Shown: positions 1 to 7,191 of the stretch, one piece after another
How positions within the stretch are numbered: position 1 is the stretch's first letter
Layout of the letters: each line of letters opens with the position of its first letter
Assembly (NCBI GenBank): GCA_964526735.1
Contig: CAZGLO010000039.1
Coordinates: 1 to 33,031, forward strand
Direction: 5' to 3'
Length of the DNA: 33,031 nucleotides
Source of the DNA: JAAUSY01 sp964526735
GTDB taxonomy: Bacteria; Chloroflexota; Chloroflexia; Chloroflexales; Chloroflexaceae
Notes under the pieces: model-generated
What the model was told of the DNA's origin: nothing
The model's database searches: none
The model's input: only the letters and a program-made list of their open reading frames with translations
Made by a program: the position numbers and the translations under genes

Positions 1-381
1 GCGGTGATTTCGTTGCGTTTGTTGGCCACCTGATCCTGGGCCAGGGTGGTGCCACAGCCCCGCTGCCTCCTCCGCGTCGGTGTGGGGCTGTGTGAGCTGC
101 ACGATGGCGGTTTCGAGGATGCCGACATCAATCTGGCGCGCGGTGCGTAACAGGGTCGACTCGCTGGGCAGGGACGTGAGGGTCGGGAGCGCCGCCCGCA
201 AGGTGGCGGCATGCAGGTTCGCCCACTGGGCAATCGCGCGGATGTTCTGCTGACCGCTCGCCAACCCCGCAGCGAGTAGGGTGAGCACGAGCGCCCAGGC
301 ATAGCGTTGGCCCCGCGCTTTGCGGGGGTCAGGGATCACGGCGAGTGCCTCAAACAACGTGGTATACTGCGTCTGGTTCAT
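1..381 (-). pseudogene. ISAs1-type transposase, 5' part, with internal deletion/frameshift
   Basis: Reading leftwards from an ATG at 381-379, preceded by a GGAGG ribosome site, the frame gives MNQTQYTTLFEALAVIPDPR and then a stretch ending STLLRTARQIDVGIL. This is the DDE_Tnp_1-associated N-terminal domain of ISAs1/H-repeat transposases (DPRKARG, the QQNIRAIAQWA segment, PSESTLLR). After about 110 codons the frame loses similarity, and the -1/+2 frame instead reads TTLAQDQVANKRNEIT, the conserved segment just before the catalytic core. The roughly 30 residues expected between them (the AIDGK..RG region) are missing. The gene is therefore deleted and frameshifted as well as cut by the window edge, and is very probably inactive. 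I could not define the terminal inverted repeats. Confidence 0.7.
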
Positions 382-471
382 AGGGTTCCTCCAAAAGTAT
401 TTGGCGATGTTTTTGGAATGATACTCTATGAACCGGACTTTGACGTAGCCCTACCCGTTTGCCGATCCCGT

Positions 472-500
472 TTGCACAGACCTCCGGAGTGCGGTAGAAT
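472..500 (+). promoter_or_regulatory. Sigma-70-type promoter of the glycosyltransferase gene
   Basis: TTGCAC at 472-477 and TAGAAT at 495-500 are separated by 17 bases. The box pair is about 60 bases ahead of the GTG start at 562, and the same box style recurs across the window. Confidence 0.6.
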
Positions 501-561
501 GCGTCAATCAATACAATTATCATTTATCTAGAAACAAACGAAGTACGAAGAAAGGACGTAT

Positions 562-1833
562 GTGCCATATTCTGTCCTCATGATCGCCTCGACCAGCTTT
601 TTCTCCGACTACGGGTGTCATGTCCGCATCCTGGAGGAGATCCAGGCATTAGAGCGTCTTGGCCACCGGATTGTGCTTGCCACCTACCACAACGGCGATG
701 ATATTCCCGGCATTGACACGCGCCGCTCGTGGGACGTGCCGTGGATCAAGCGGGCGATGGTGGGGTCTTCACGCCACAAGCTCTACCTTGATGTCGGATT
801 ATCGTGGCGTAGTTTGCGGGTGGCGCTGGCGATGCGCCCTGACCTCATCCACGCCCACACCCACGAAGCGGGGTTGATAGGGGTAGTGCTCAAGCGGCTG
901 TTGGGCATCCCGATGGTGCTAGACTACCAGGGGAGTATGACGAGCGAGATGCTTGATCACCGCTTTCTGAGCAAATCAAGCCCTCTCTACCTGCCACTCA
1001 CCAAGCTGGAACGCATGATCAACCACTGGTCAGATGCTATTGTGACTTCTACCCACAACGCCGCGGCCCTGTTGCGCAGCGAGGGGATAGTTGACCCACA
1101 CCGGCTCCACACGGTCATCGACAGCGTGAATACGGAACGCTTCCGCCCGCCGCCTCATGGCCCTGCCGCCGAGGCAGAGCGCAAAAGACTTCGAGAGTCG
1201 CTTGGCATACCGGAGGGACGGCGTATTGTGGTCTATCTTGGGTTACTTGCTCCCTACCAAGGCACCAACATCCTGCTACAAGCCGCGCAACAGCTTATTC
1301 CCCGCATGCCAGATGTCCACTTTCTCATCATGGGCTACCCCGACCCCGCCAGCTACCACCGCTATGCCGAAGCATTGGGGATTGCCGACCACGTCACCCT
1401 GCCCGGGCGTATTCTCTACCGAGATGCGCACGCCTACTTGTCGCTTGGGGAGGTGGCTGTCGCGCCCAAGATGAGTATGACTGAGGGCAGTGGTAAGATT
1501 AGCAACTACATGGCGATGGGGTTGCCGGTGGTGACCTTCGATACCCCCGTCAGCCGCGAGATATTGGGCGATATAGGGGTATATGCTGCTCTTGGAGATG
1601 TGAATGACCTCGCAGCAAAGCTAGAGACCGTGCTTGAGGATGCATCATTGGCAGAGCGGCTGGGTATAAGTGGCCGACAGCGCGCCATCGCCGATTTTTC
1701 GTGGGAGCAGTCAGCACGGAATATTGATCGCATCTACCACGATCTGGTGCAGGGCAACATGTCTACGCAGCCCACTCCACCCAGCGAAGAGCCTCACACC
1801 CACCACTCGCAAGAACACATATATAGCAAATAA
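562..1833 (+). CDS. Glycosyltransferase family 4 (GT-B fold), 423 aa
   Basis: The product begins MPYSVLMIASTSFFSDYGCH, the nucleotide-sugar-free N-terminal Rossmann half of GT4 enzymes, with LIHAHTHEAGL near residue 93. The C-terminal half carries IVVYLGLLAPYQGTNILLQA (about 222-241) and MTEGSGKISNYMAMGLPVV (about 304-322), the position of the donor-binding E-x7-E region. It therefore probably transfers a sugar from an NDP-sugar to a lipid or glycan acceptor at the cytoplasmic membrane; substrate unknown. The GTG at 562 is chosen because AAAGGA lies six bases upstream; the ATG at 560 is in another frame. The last ~25 residues are a hydrophilic His/Pro-rich tail. The gene stands alone, convergent with the betaine genes, and has its own promoter. 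Confidence 0.85.
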   Translation: MPYSVLMIASTSFFSDYGCHVRILEEIQALERLGHRIVLATYHNGDDIPGIDTRRSWDVPWIKRAMVGSSRHKLYLDVGLSWRSLRVALAMRPDLIHAHTHEAGLIGVVLKRLLGIPMVLDYQGSMTSEMLDHRFLSKSSPLYLPLTKLERMINHWSDAIVTSTHNAAALLRSEGIVDPHRLHTVIDSVNTERFRPPPHGPAAEAERKRLRESLGIPEGRRIVVYLGLLAPYQGTNILLQAAQQLIPRMPDVHFLIMGYPDPASYHRYAEALGIADHVTLPGRILYRDAHAYLSLGEVAVAPKMSMTEGSGKISNYMAMGLPVVTFDTPVSREILGDIGVYAALGDVNDLAAKLETVLEDASLAERLGISGRQRAIADFSWEQSARNIDRIYHDLVQGNMSTQPTPPSEEPHTHHSQEHIYSK

Positions 1834-1837
1834 ATGG

Positions 1838-1881
1838 AAAAAACCCACCACACCCTCACGGCACCTTTGCGCGCCAGGGTG
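1838..1881 (-). terminator. Rho-independent terminator of the betaine operon
   Basis: On the minus strand CACCCT (1881-1876) pairs with AGGGTG (1856-1851) and is followed by TGGTGGG and a run of six T (1843-1838). It sits in the 90-base convergent gap just after the dimethylglycine methyltransferase stop. Confidence 0.5.
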
Positions 1882-1923
1882 GGGGGATTTGGAGATGTCT
1901 GATATGGGTTGGGGAGGTCGCGT

Positions 1924-2757
1924 TTAGACGCGGAAGTGGAGAATACCCCAGCTCAGGTTGCCGCTCTGGCCACCGTTGACCCAGTGACCAAGCCCAACGA
2001 GCATACGGTCAAGGTATTCTTTGGAGATCGTCCCGACGATCTCATCGTAGCGGCGGCGAACCTCTTGAGCAACACGCCCGTAGTGGGTGGGAAGCTGCTC
2101 GCTGAGATCAACAACGTTCAGCTCTTCAAACCCCACCTCGCGGGCAAGCTGCCGGTAGGTCGCAAAGGAGCCAAGCGTATCGAGGTGGATACGCGCCAAA
2201 ATCGGCTCAAGCACCTCTGGCTCTGGGTTGTTGTCGCTCTGCATCGGGTCGGTGAAGATAAACTGCCCGCCCGGCTTGACCACACGCTTGACCTCTTCAA
2301 ATACACGGCGGCGGTCGCCACTGTGCAAGATCGAGTCTTGTGACCACGCGATGTCAAAGCTGTTGTCTTCGTAGGGAACATTCTCAAAGCTCGCGTCTAC
2401 AACCTCAATGAGATGATCAAGCCCTTGCTCTTTGTTCATCTGCCGGTCGCGCTCATTTTGTGCTTCGCTGAGGTTGAGGCAGACCACCTTGCAGCCAAAT
2501 GTCTTGGCCAAGTAGCGGCCAGAGCCACCATACCCGGCACCAATATCAATAATGCGGGTGTTTTGGTCGATAGGGCCAAGGAGGCCCATCATGCGCTCCA
2601 CCGTCCGGCGGCTGGCGTCGAAGATCGACTCATCAGGGGTGTTATAGAGCCCAATGTGGATGTCTTCGCCACCCCAGAAGGTCATATAAAACATATCAGC
2701 ATCAGAACTGTTGTAATAGGTCTGAGCCGTCTTTACAACGTCTGAATAATTACTCAT
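1924..2757 (-). CDS. sdmt: Sarcosine/dimethylglycine N-methyltransferase (betaine synthesis)
   Basis: Predicted to methylate sarcosine and dimethylglycine with S-adenosylmethionine to give glycine betaine, a compatible solute. The 277-residue product starts MSNYSDVVKTAQTYYNSSDA and has class I methyltransferase motif I IIDIGAGYGGSGRYL (about 69-83), then FDIAWSQDSILHSGDRR and VVKPGGQFIFTDPMQ. This combination is typical of the SDMT enzymes of halophiles (Halorhodospira, Aphanothece), which are usually about 280 residues. The ATG at 2757 is chosen over an upstream in-frame codon because a GGAGG lies nine bases before it and the homologous N-terminus starts here. It overlaps the 3' end of the upstream glycine methyltransferase by 8 bases, so the two are translationally coupled. 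Confidence 0.87.
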   Translation of the reverse strand: MSNYSDVVKTAQTYYNSSDADMFYMTFWGGEDIHIGLYNTPDESIFDASRRTVERMMGLLGPIDQNTRIIDIGAGYGGSGRYLAKTFGCKVVCLNLSEAQNERDRQMNKEQGLDHLIEVVDASFENVPYEDNSFDIAWSQDSILHSGDRRRVFEEVKRVVKPGGQFIFTDPMQSDNNPEPEVLEPILARIHLDTLGSFATYRQLAREVGFEELNVVDLSEQLPTHYGRVAQEVRRRYDEIVGTISKEYLDRMLVGLGHWVNGGQSGNLSWGILHFRV

Positions 2758-3586
2758 CGATTTCGTCCTCCGGTTGGTATTCTTTGTCAGCAACGTGAAT
2801 GAAGAAGTCTGGCTCGGCGTCTTGATAGGTCTCTTGGAAGTCGCCATAGGTCTTCACGGTCTGGAAGCCGACCTGACGCATCAAGTTGCGCGTGTAGTTC
2901 TTGCGGAGCGGGTACATGTTGAGCGTGTACGACGTGTCATCCGGGAACTCATAGCGGAAGCGCGCAAGGCCATCGTCCATGTGCTCTGGGTAGGCGCGGA
3001 CGTTTTCTCCACAGTAGTAGTAGCTGTGCTGCGGCTCTTTGGAGTGGTCAAGGATAGCGTCATAGTTGCGTTGATCCAAGACCAAAATGCCGTCGTGGTG
3101 CAAGACGGAGTAAAACTCGGCCAAGCAGCGGCGGCGGTCGTGCTCAGAGAAGAGGTGGGTAAAAGAGTTGCCCAAGCACACCACGGCGTCAAACTGGCAG
3201 TGGATGTCGCGATTGAGCCAGCGCCAATCGCCGTGCACCGTGCGCAAAATGTGGCCTGACTTGCGAGCATTCTCAAACGCCTTGGCGAGCATCATGGGGC
3301 TGCCGTCTACACTGGTGACTTGGAAGCCAGCCTTGAGCAACTGCATGGAGTGGAAGCCAGTGCCGGCGGCGACATCGAGTACCGTCTTGACTCCATGTTC
3401 CTTGAGCTTTTCGATGAAGAATCGGCCTTCGCTCTTGGCGCGGGCTTCCCAGTCAATCAACATATCCCATTTATCCACAAAAGCGTGGACATACTCATTG
3501 ACGTATTGATTTGACTCTCGTACCTTCAGCGGATCATCCTTGTACAGCTGATCTTGTGGGACTTCATTTGGGTTAACAACGCTCAT
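2750..3586 (-). CDS. gsmt: Glycine/sarcosine N-methyltransferase (betaine synthesis)
   Basis: Predicted to methylate glycine to sarcosine and dimethylglycine using S-adenosylmethionine, the first half of betaine synthesis from glycine. The 278-residue product begins MSVVNPNEVPQDQLYKDDPL. It has the GSMT signature YVNEYVHAFVDKWDMLIDWE, motif I TVLDVAAGTGFHSMQLL (about 68-84), VVCLGNSFTHLF, and VLHHDGILVLDQRNYD. The length fits bacterial GSMT (about 265-280). The ATG at 3586 has GAAGGT about nine bases upstream. It is the first gene of a two-gene unit with the dimethylglycine enzyme, whose start lies within its last codons. A strong promoter lies 440 bases upstream, leaving a long leader. The pair implies de novo osmoprotection in a saline habitat. 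Confidence 0.88.
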   Translation of the reverse strand: MSVVNPNEVPQDQLYKDDPLKVRESNQYVNEYVHAFVDKWDMLIDWEARAKSEGRFFIEKLKEHGVKTVLDVAAGTGFHSMQLLKAGFQVTSVDGSPMMLAKAFENARKSGHILRTVHGDWRWLNRDIHCQFDAVVCLGNSFTHLFSEHDRRRCLAEFYSVLHHDGILVLDQRNYDAILDHSKEPQHSYYYCGENVRAYPEHMDDGLARFRYEFPDDTSYTLNMYPLRKNYTRNLMRQVGFQTVKTYGDFQETYQDAEPDFFIHVADKEYQPEDEIDE

Positions 3587-3692
3587 GTTCTGTTACCTTC
3601 TAGCTTACAATGATTACCTTCCGGTATTCGCTCTTTGCCCATCCCGGTGACAGCAGGTTGGGCTGTTTTGGGTCGTGAGCACAACTCCAACT

Positions 3693-3806
3693 GTGATCAC
3701 TCTGTCAGCTAAAGCAGACAGCTTCTCAGGACACGCTCCGCCCATCGGCGCACGTTCTGTCCTGACGGCTCGATCCGAGCCGTAAAGGGCGCATTCCCCT
3801 GCGCCT
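3693..3806 (-). ncRNA. IS200/IS605 right-end, omega-RNA-like structured segment without tnpB
   Basis: Read on the minus strand, the segment forms four hairpins in a row. They are GGCGCA/TGCGCC (3805-3800 with 3793-3788), CGGCTCG/CGAGCCG (3782-3776 with 3772-3766), TCAGGACA/TGTCCTGA (3765-3758 with 3733-3726), and CTGTC..TGCTTTAGC..GACAG (3721-3702). It ends AGTGATCAC at 3693. The last hairpin, preceded by GAAGC and containing GCTTTAGC, follows the layout of right ends of TnpB-bearing IS605 elements, whose transcript is the omega RNA. No TnpB domain is readable beside it. A 91-codon open frame (3889-3614) spans it and may be a relic of a TnpB tail, but I recognise no protein domain. It lies in the leader of the betaine operon. 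The rest of the gap, 3807-4020, is AT-rich and shows no other gene. Confidence 0.5.
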
Positions 3807-4021
3807 AGTTGATATGGGGTGACAGTTCTGCGACTACTATTGCCTCTCCATGACGCAATGAAGCGGGTTTCTTGGGGCCCAAAAGCCACTCAAGCAGATG
3901 AAGCCTCTTTATCCCAGAGTGAAAATCTAGGCTTTACAGGTGAAAACCCCAATCTCTTTCTTTGAGAAAGAATTCACTCTCGCGAAAATGTTTCAAATCA
4001 TTGCAAAGTTGTGCGCCATCC

Positions 4022-4050
4022 ACTATAACCGCTATTTGGGTAAAATGCAA
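4022..4050 (-). promoter_or_regulatory. Promoter of the betaine (gsmt-sdmt) operon
   Basis: On the minus strand TTGCAT (4050-4045), 17 bases, then TATAGT (4027-4022). Transcription would start near 4015, leaving a leader of about 430 bases before the gsmt start at 3586. Confidence 0.6.
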
Positions 4051-4055
4051 ATAGC
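4031..4055. promoter_or_regulatory. Palindromic operator candidate over the -35 box
   Basis: GCTATTT (4031-4037) and AAATAGC (4049-4055) form a perfect 7-base inverted repeat with an 11-base centre. It covers the -35 box and most of the spacer of the gsmt promoter, where a repressor or activator would act. The regulator is not identifiable here. Confidence 0.4.
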
Positions 4056-4175
4056 GAAATCAATATAGGTCTCTTTTCGCGCTTTGGAAGGCCTTCGATT
4101 GCGATGAATTTCTGTTGTTACCGGTGCTCAATTCTGTATCCGCTCACAGTCTACGCCATGCGTAGGAAAAGAAAC

Positions 4176-4219
4176 CGGCTTCCCCCCATAGCGTCCAAAT
4201 ACATTGGTGAGGGAAGCCG
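4176..4219. terminator. Bidirectional hairpin downstream of the acyl-CoA ligase
   Basis: CGGCTTCCC (4176-4184) and GGGAAGCCG (4211-4219) pair perfectly over nine bases with a 26-base loop. On the plus strand it is followed by TGTTTTTA, on the minus strand by GTTTCTTTT. It lies 34 bases beyond the ligase stop codon, so it probably ends that transcript. Confidence 0.5.
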
Positions 4220-4252
4220 TGTTTTTATGGTTGGAATGGTGTCTATAGGGGA

Positions 4253-5791
4253 CTACTTGTGGGTACGAAGTTCGCGGCGCAATATTTTGCCGGTGGCGTT
4301 CTTGGGGAGCGACTCTCGAAACTCGACGACCCGCGGAATCTTATATTCCGCCATGCGCTCTTTGCAATAGTGGATGATATCGTGTTCGGAGGGAGCTTCC
4401 TCGTTGGGGTTGAGCACGATACACGCCTTGACACGCTCGCCATGAATGGGGTGTGGCTCTCCAACAACTGCCGCCTCTGCAATGGCCGGATGGCCATAGA
4501 GCACTTCCTCCACCTCACGCGGATAAACGTTCATCCCCGCCCGCAGGATCATATCCTTCTTACGGTCGACGATGAAGAAGTAGCCATCCTCATCCATCCG
4601 CGCAATATCGCCGGTGTGGAACCAGCCCCCGCGCATTACTTCGGCGGTGGCTTCGGGGTTCTTATGGTAGCCCTTCATCACGTTGTGGCCGCGGATCACC
4701 AGCTCTCCCTCCTCGCCGGGGGGGAGGATATGGTCGTTGTCGTCGACAATCGCCATCCGCGTGCCCCAAATGGGCGTTCCAATGCTTCCTGGCTTGGGGG
4801 GGCGCTCAATATGGTTAAATGACGCGACGGGCGAGGTCTCAGAGAGGCCATAGCCCTCCAAAATCGTCACGCCATATTTCTCGTTGAAGGCGTTCATCAC
4901 CTCGACAGGCATCGCAGAGCCACCAGAGATGCAGCTATTGAGCGATGAGAGATCATAGCTATCAACGTTGGGGTGGCGGAGCAAGAACGAATACATCGTG
5001 GGGACGGCGGCGAAGAACGAGACGCGGTCGCGCTGCATCACCTCAAGCGTCTTTTTCGGCTCAAAGCGTACCATCAATGAGATAGTCGCTCCGGCATAGA
5101 TACACGCATTGAGCATACATGTCTGGCCAAAGGCGTGGAAGAATGGTAACATCGCCAGCCCAACATCCCCCGCCTTGACATGCGCCACGCGGTCGGCGCT
5201 AATCATCGAGTTGGAGAAGATATTGAAGTGGGTGAGTTCTGCCCCTTTGGGGTGGCCGGTCGTGCCGCTGGTGTAGAGGATGACCGCGATATCGTCCGGC
5301 ATCGTCTGTACGCAGTCGAAGACAGGAGATGCTTGCCCAATGACGTGGGTGAACGGGAGAATTTGCGGGTCGTTGGGGAGCGTTCGGGGGTTTTGAGAAG
5401 ACTGTACGACGATGAGATGCTTGCATGTTTCCGTCATCTGCATCCCCTCAATCGCCTCGTCGAGGAAGTCCTCCCACACCACAAGCGCGACCGAATCGCT
5501 ATCTTCGAGGTGGTACTTAATCTCATTGTGCTTGAGGAAGACGTTGAGGGGAACAACCGTCGCGCCTGTTTTGAGGATACCGTAGTAGGCGATGGCAAAT
5601 TGTGGAATATTTGGGAGCATGAGCGCGACTTTGCTCCCTTGGCGGACACCGAGGTTGATAAGCCCATTGGCCATCTTGTTGGCCGCGCCGTTGAGTTCTG
5701 CGTACGAGATTTTGTAGTCGTCGAGGATGATGGCGGTCTTTGTCGGAAAGCGGTCGGCGCTTTGCTGCAAGAAGAATGAAAGGTTCAGCAT
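4253..5791 (-). CDS. Long-chain fatty acid-CoA ligase (AMP-forming), 512 aa
   Basis: Activates a carboxylic acid, probably a fatty acid, with ATP to the acyl-adenylate and then to the acyl-CoA. All core motifs of the adenylate-forming superfamily are visible: A3 YTSGTTGHPKG (173-183), A5 EGYGLSETS (312-320), A7 WFHTGD (390-395), A8 YFFIVDRKKDMILRAGMNVY (404-423) and A10 PKNATGK near residue 500 with the catalytic lysine. The length matches FadD-like enzymes of 500-560 residues. The ATG at 5791 follows AGAAAGGGA at good spacing. It is a single-gene unit with its own promoter, divergent from the nuclease gene. The exact acyl chain cannot be told from sequence alone. Confidence 0.88.
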   Translation of the reverse strand: MLNLSFFLQQSADRFPTKTAIILDDYKISYAELNGAANKMANGLINLGVRQGSKVALMLPNIPQFAIAYYGILKTGATVVPLNVFLKHNEIKYHLEDSDSVALVVWEDFLDEAIEGMQMTETCKHLIVVQSSQNPRTLPNDPQILPFTHVIGQASPVFDCVQTMPDDIAVILYTSGTTGHPKGAELTHFNIFSNSMISADRVAHVKAGDVGLAMLPFFHAFGQTCMLNACIYAGATISLMVRFEPKKTLEVMQRDRVSFFAAVPTMYSFLLRHPNVDSYDLSSLNSCISGGSAMPVEVMNAFNEKYGVTILEGYGLSETSPVASFNHIERPPKPGSIGTPIWGTRMAIVDDNDHILPPGEEGELVIRGHNVMKGYHKNPEATAEVMRGGWFHTGDIARMDEDGYFFIVDRKKDMILRAGMNVYPREVEEVLYGHPAIAEAAVVGEPHPIHGERVKACIVLNPNEEAPSEHDIIHYCKERMAEYKIPRVVEFRESLPKNATGKILRRELRTHK

Positions 5792-5853
5792 TGAACATAT
5801 CCCTTTCTGCGTTGGTTCTCGCCTTGTGGCTTGCGGGAGAAGATTCGTGGGGA

Positions 5854-5882
5854 ATTATAGCGTCTGTCGCCCAATGCCGCAA
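5854..5882 (-). promoter_or_regulatory. Promoter of the acyl-CoA ligase gene
   Basis: On the minus strand TTGCGG (5882-5877), 17 bases, TATAAT (5859-5854). The leader before the ATG at 5791 is about 55 bases. Confidence 0.65.
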
Positions 5883-5931
5883 CTTGTGCGTGACCTCTCA
5901 ACGGTGGTGCCCTCATCTACCCACTTGAGCA

Positions 5932-5940
5932 TGCTATAAT
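5932..5940 (+). promoter_or_regulatory. Extended -10 promoter of the nuclease gene
   Basis: TGCTATAAT is an extended -10 element with a perfect TATAAT. No convincing -35 box lies 17 bases upstream. It is about 70 bases before the ATG at 6010. Confidence 0.45.
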
Positions 5941-6009
5941 GTCTTTTCCACTCCGTTGAACATAGTTGAACATATATGATGTATTCTTATCCTTGAGAAG
6001 GAGTTAGAT

Positions 6010-6975
6010 ATGCACCGTTACACACACCTTTCTACCCACCTTGCCCGCGCTCTCAGCATGGTATTGCTCGCCACCGCGATTGTGGCGTGCGGGGCGGCGG
6101 GTGGGGATAGTGAACCGACCGCCGTTGTGGTAACCAACCCCACGCCCCTGCCCACCAAACCCCCCTCTTCGCCCCCTTCCGACGGCGAATCTATACAGCC
6201 ATCATCCGGCCAGTCCGCATCATCCGACCAGTCAGCGTCATCTGCCCAAACAAACGCACCTGCTATGCCAAGCAACCTCACCTCTGCCGTCGTGCTGCAG
6301 ACCATTGATGGCGACACGGTAGATGTCTCTTTCAACGGTACGAAAGAGCGCATTCGCTTGATTGGTATTGATACACCAGAAACCAAGCACCCAAGTAAGC
6401 CGGTTGAGTGCTTTGGCCGCGAAGCATCTGCCAGGGCGAGCGAATTGATGCCAATAGGCCAAGATGTGTTGCTTGAGTTTGATCCGACGCAGGGCGAGAC
6501 AGACCAATATGATCGGTTGTTGGCCTTTGTGTGGCTCCCCAACGGTCGGATGATCAATTATGAGCTGGTTGCGGGTGGGTATGCGTTTGAATATACCTAC
6601 AACATCCCCTACAAGTATCAAACGCAGTTCCAGCAAGCAGAGCAGTCTGCCCGCACACAGCAACGTGGGCTTTGGGCACCGACCGCCTGCAATGGCGAAC
6701 GCAAGGCCGCGGCTGAACAGCCATCAACACCGCCAACCGAGATGCCTGCCCCGGCCGAGGCACCCATTCCAACCGAAATACCTATCCCCACTGCTATGCC
6801 AACTGAGCCACGGGCAAATTGCGATCCAGCTTATCCAGATGTTTGTATTCCGTCGCCGCCGCCAGACTTGAATTGCGGTGATGTGGCTCCGTTGTGCAAA
6901 TTCCGGGTATTGTCCCCCGATCCACATGGATTCGATGGGAACAATGATGGAGTCGGTTGCGAACGGTGCCCGTGA
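6010..6975 (+). CDS. Secreted thermonuclease-like lipoprotein with C-terminal excalibur domain
   Basis: The 321-residue product has a lipoprotein signal peptide ending LLATAIVAC (Cys27), a Pro/Ser-rich linker, and a staphylococcal-nuclease domain at about 92-228. The catalytic set is present: IDGDTV (99-104), R116 in RIRLIGIDTPE, D121, E124, and R169 in YDRLLAFVW, the counterparts of D21, R35, D40, E43 and R87 of the Staphylococcus enzyme. A Pro/Thr repeat linker follows, then a C-terminal excalibur-type calcium motif (FDGNNDGVGCERCP). It should be an extracellular, membrane-anchored nuclease that degrades DNA or RNA for nutrients or limits DNA entry. The start has GAAGGAG eight bases upstream. 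It is monocistronic and precedes the heat-shock operon. Confidence 0.87.
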   Translation: MHRYTHLSTHLARALSMVLLATAIVACGAAGGDSEPTAVVVTNPTPLPTKPPSSPPSDGESIQPSSGQSASSDQSASSAQTNAPAMPSNLTSAVVLQTIDGDTVDVSFNGTKERIRLIGIDTPETKHPSKPVECFGREASARASELMPIGQDVLLEFDPTQGETDQYDRLLAFVWLPNGRMINYELVAGGYAFEYTYNIPYKYQTQFQQAEQSARTQQRGLWAPTACNGERKAAAEQPSTPPTEMPAPAEAPIPTEIPIPTAMPTEPRANCDPAYPDVCIPSPPPDLNCGDVAPLCKFRVLSPDPHGFDGNNDGVGCERCP

Positions 6976-6994
6976 ACCTTTCGTAGCCGACTCG

Positions 6995-7003
6995 TGGTAC
7001 AAT
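6995..7003 (+). promoter_or_regulatory. Extended -10 promoter candidate of the hrcA operon
   Basis: TGGTACAAT forms an extended -10; no good -35 is seen. It lies about 180 bases before the hrcA start. No CIRCE operator (TTAGCACTC-N9-GAGTGCTAA) was found in 6976-7191, so HrcA autoregulation by the usual site is not supported here. Confidence 0.35.
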
Positions 7004-7191
7004 ATCTGCGAGTGGTGTGCCCTGTCAGCACCCCGCTGCTTTTGTGTTGCAGGAAGACCACCTCTCGCGGTGTCTGTGCGCAACCATGGGCCATCCTCGC
7101 ATTACCTTTAAAAGGTCTCTGTATCTCTATCCACCAATCGCATATACACGACCCCATTTTTTGGTCATGAGGCAGGAAAGGCAACGCGCTT

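Noticed and set aside
2774..3259. 161-codon plus-strand frame opposite gsmt
   Set aside because: Shadow of a well-supported methyltransferase gene; no ribosome site and no family resemblance.
6976..7191. CIRCE operator upstream of hrcA
   Set aside because: No TTAGCACTC-N9-GAGTGCTAA or close variant is present.
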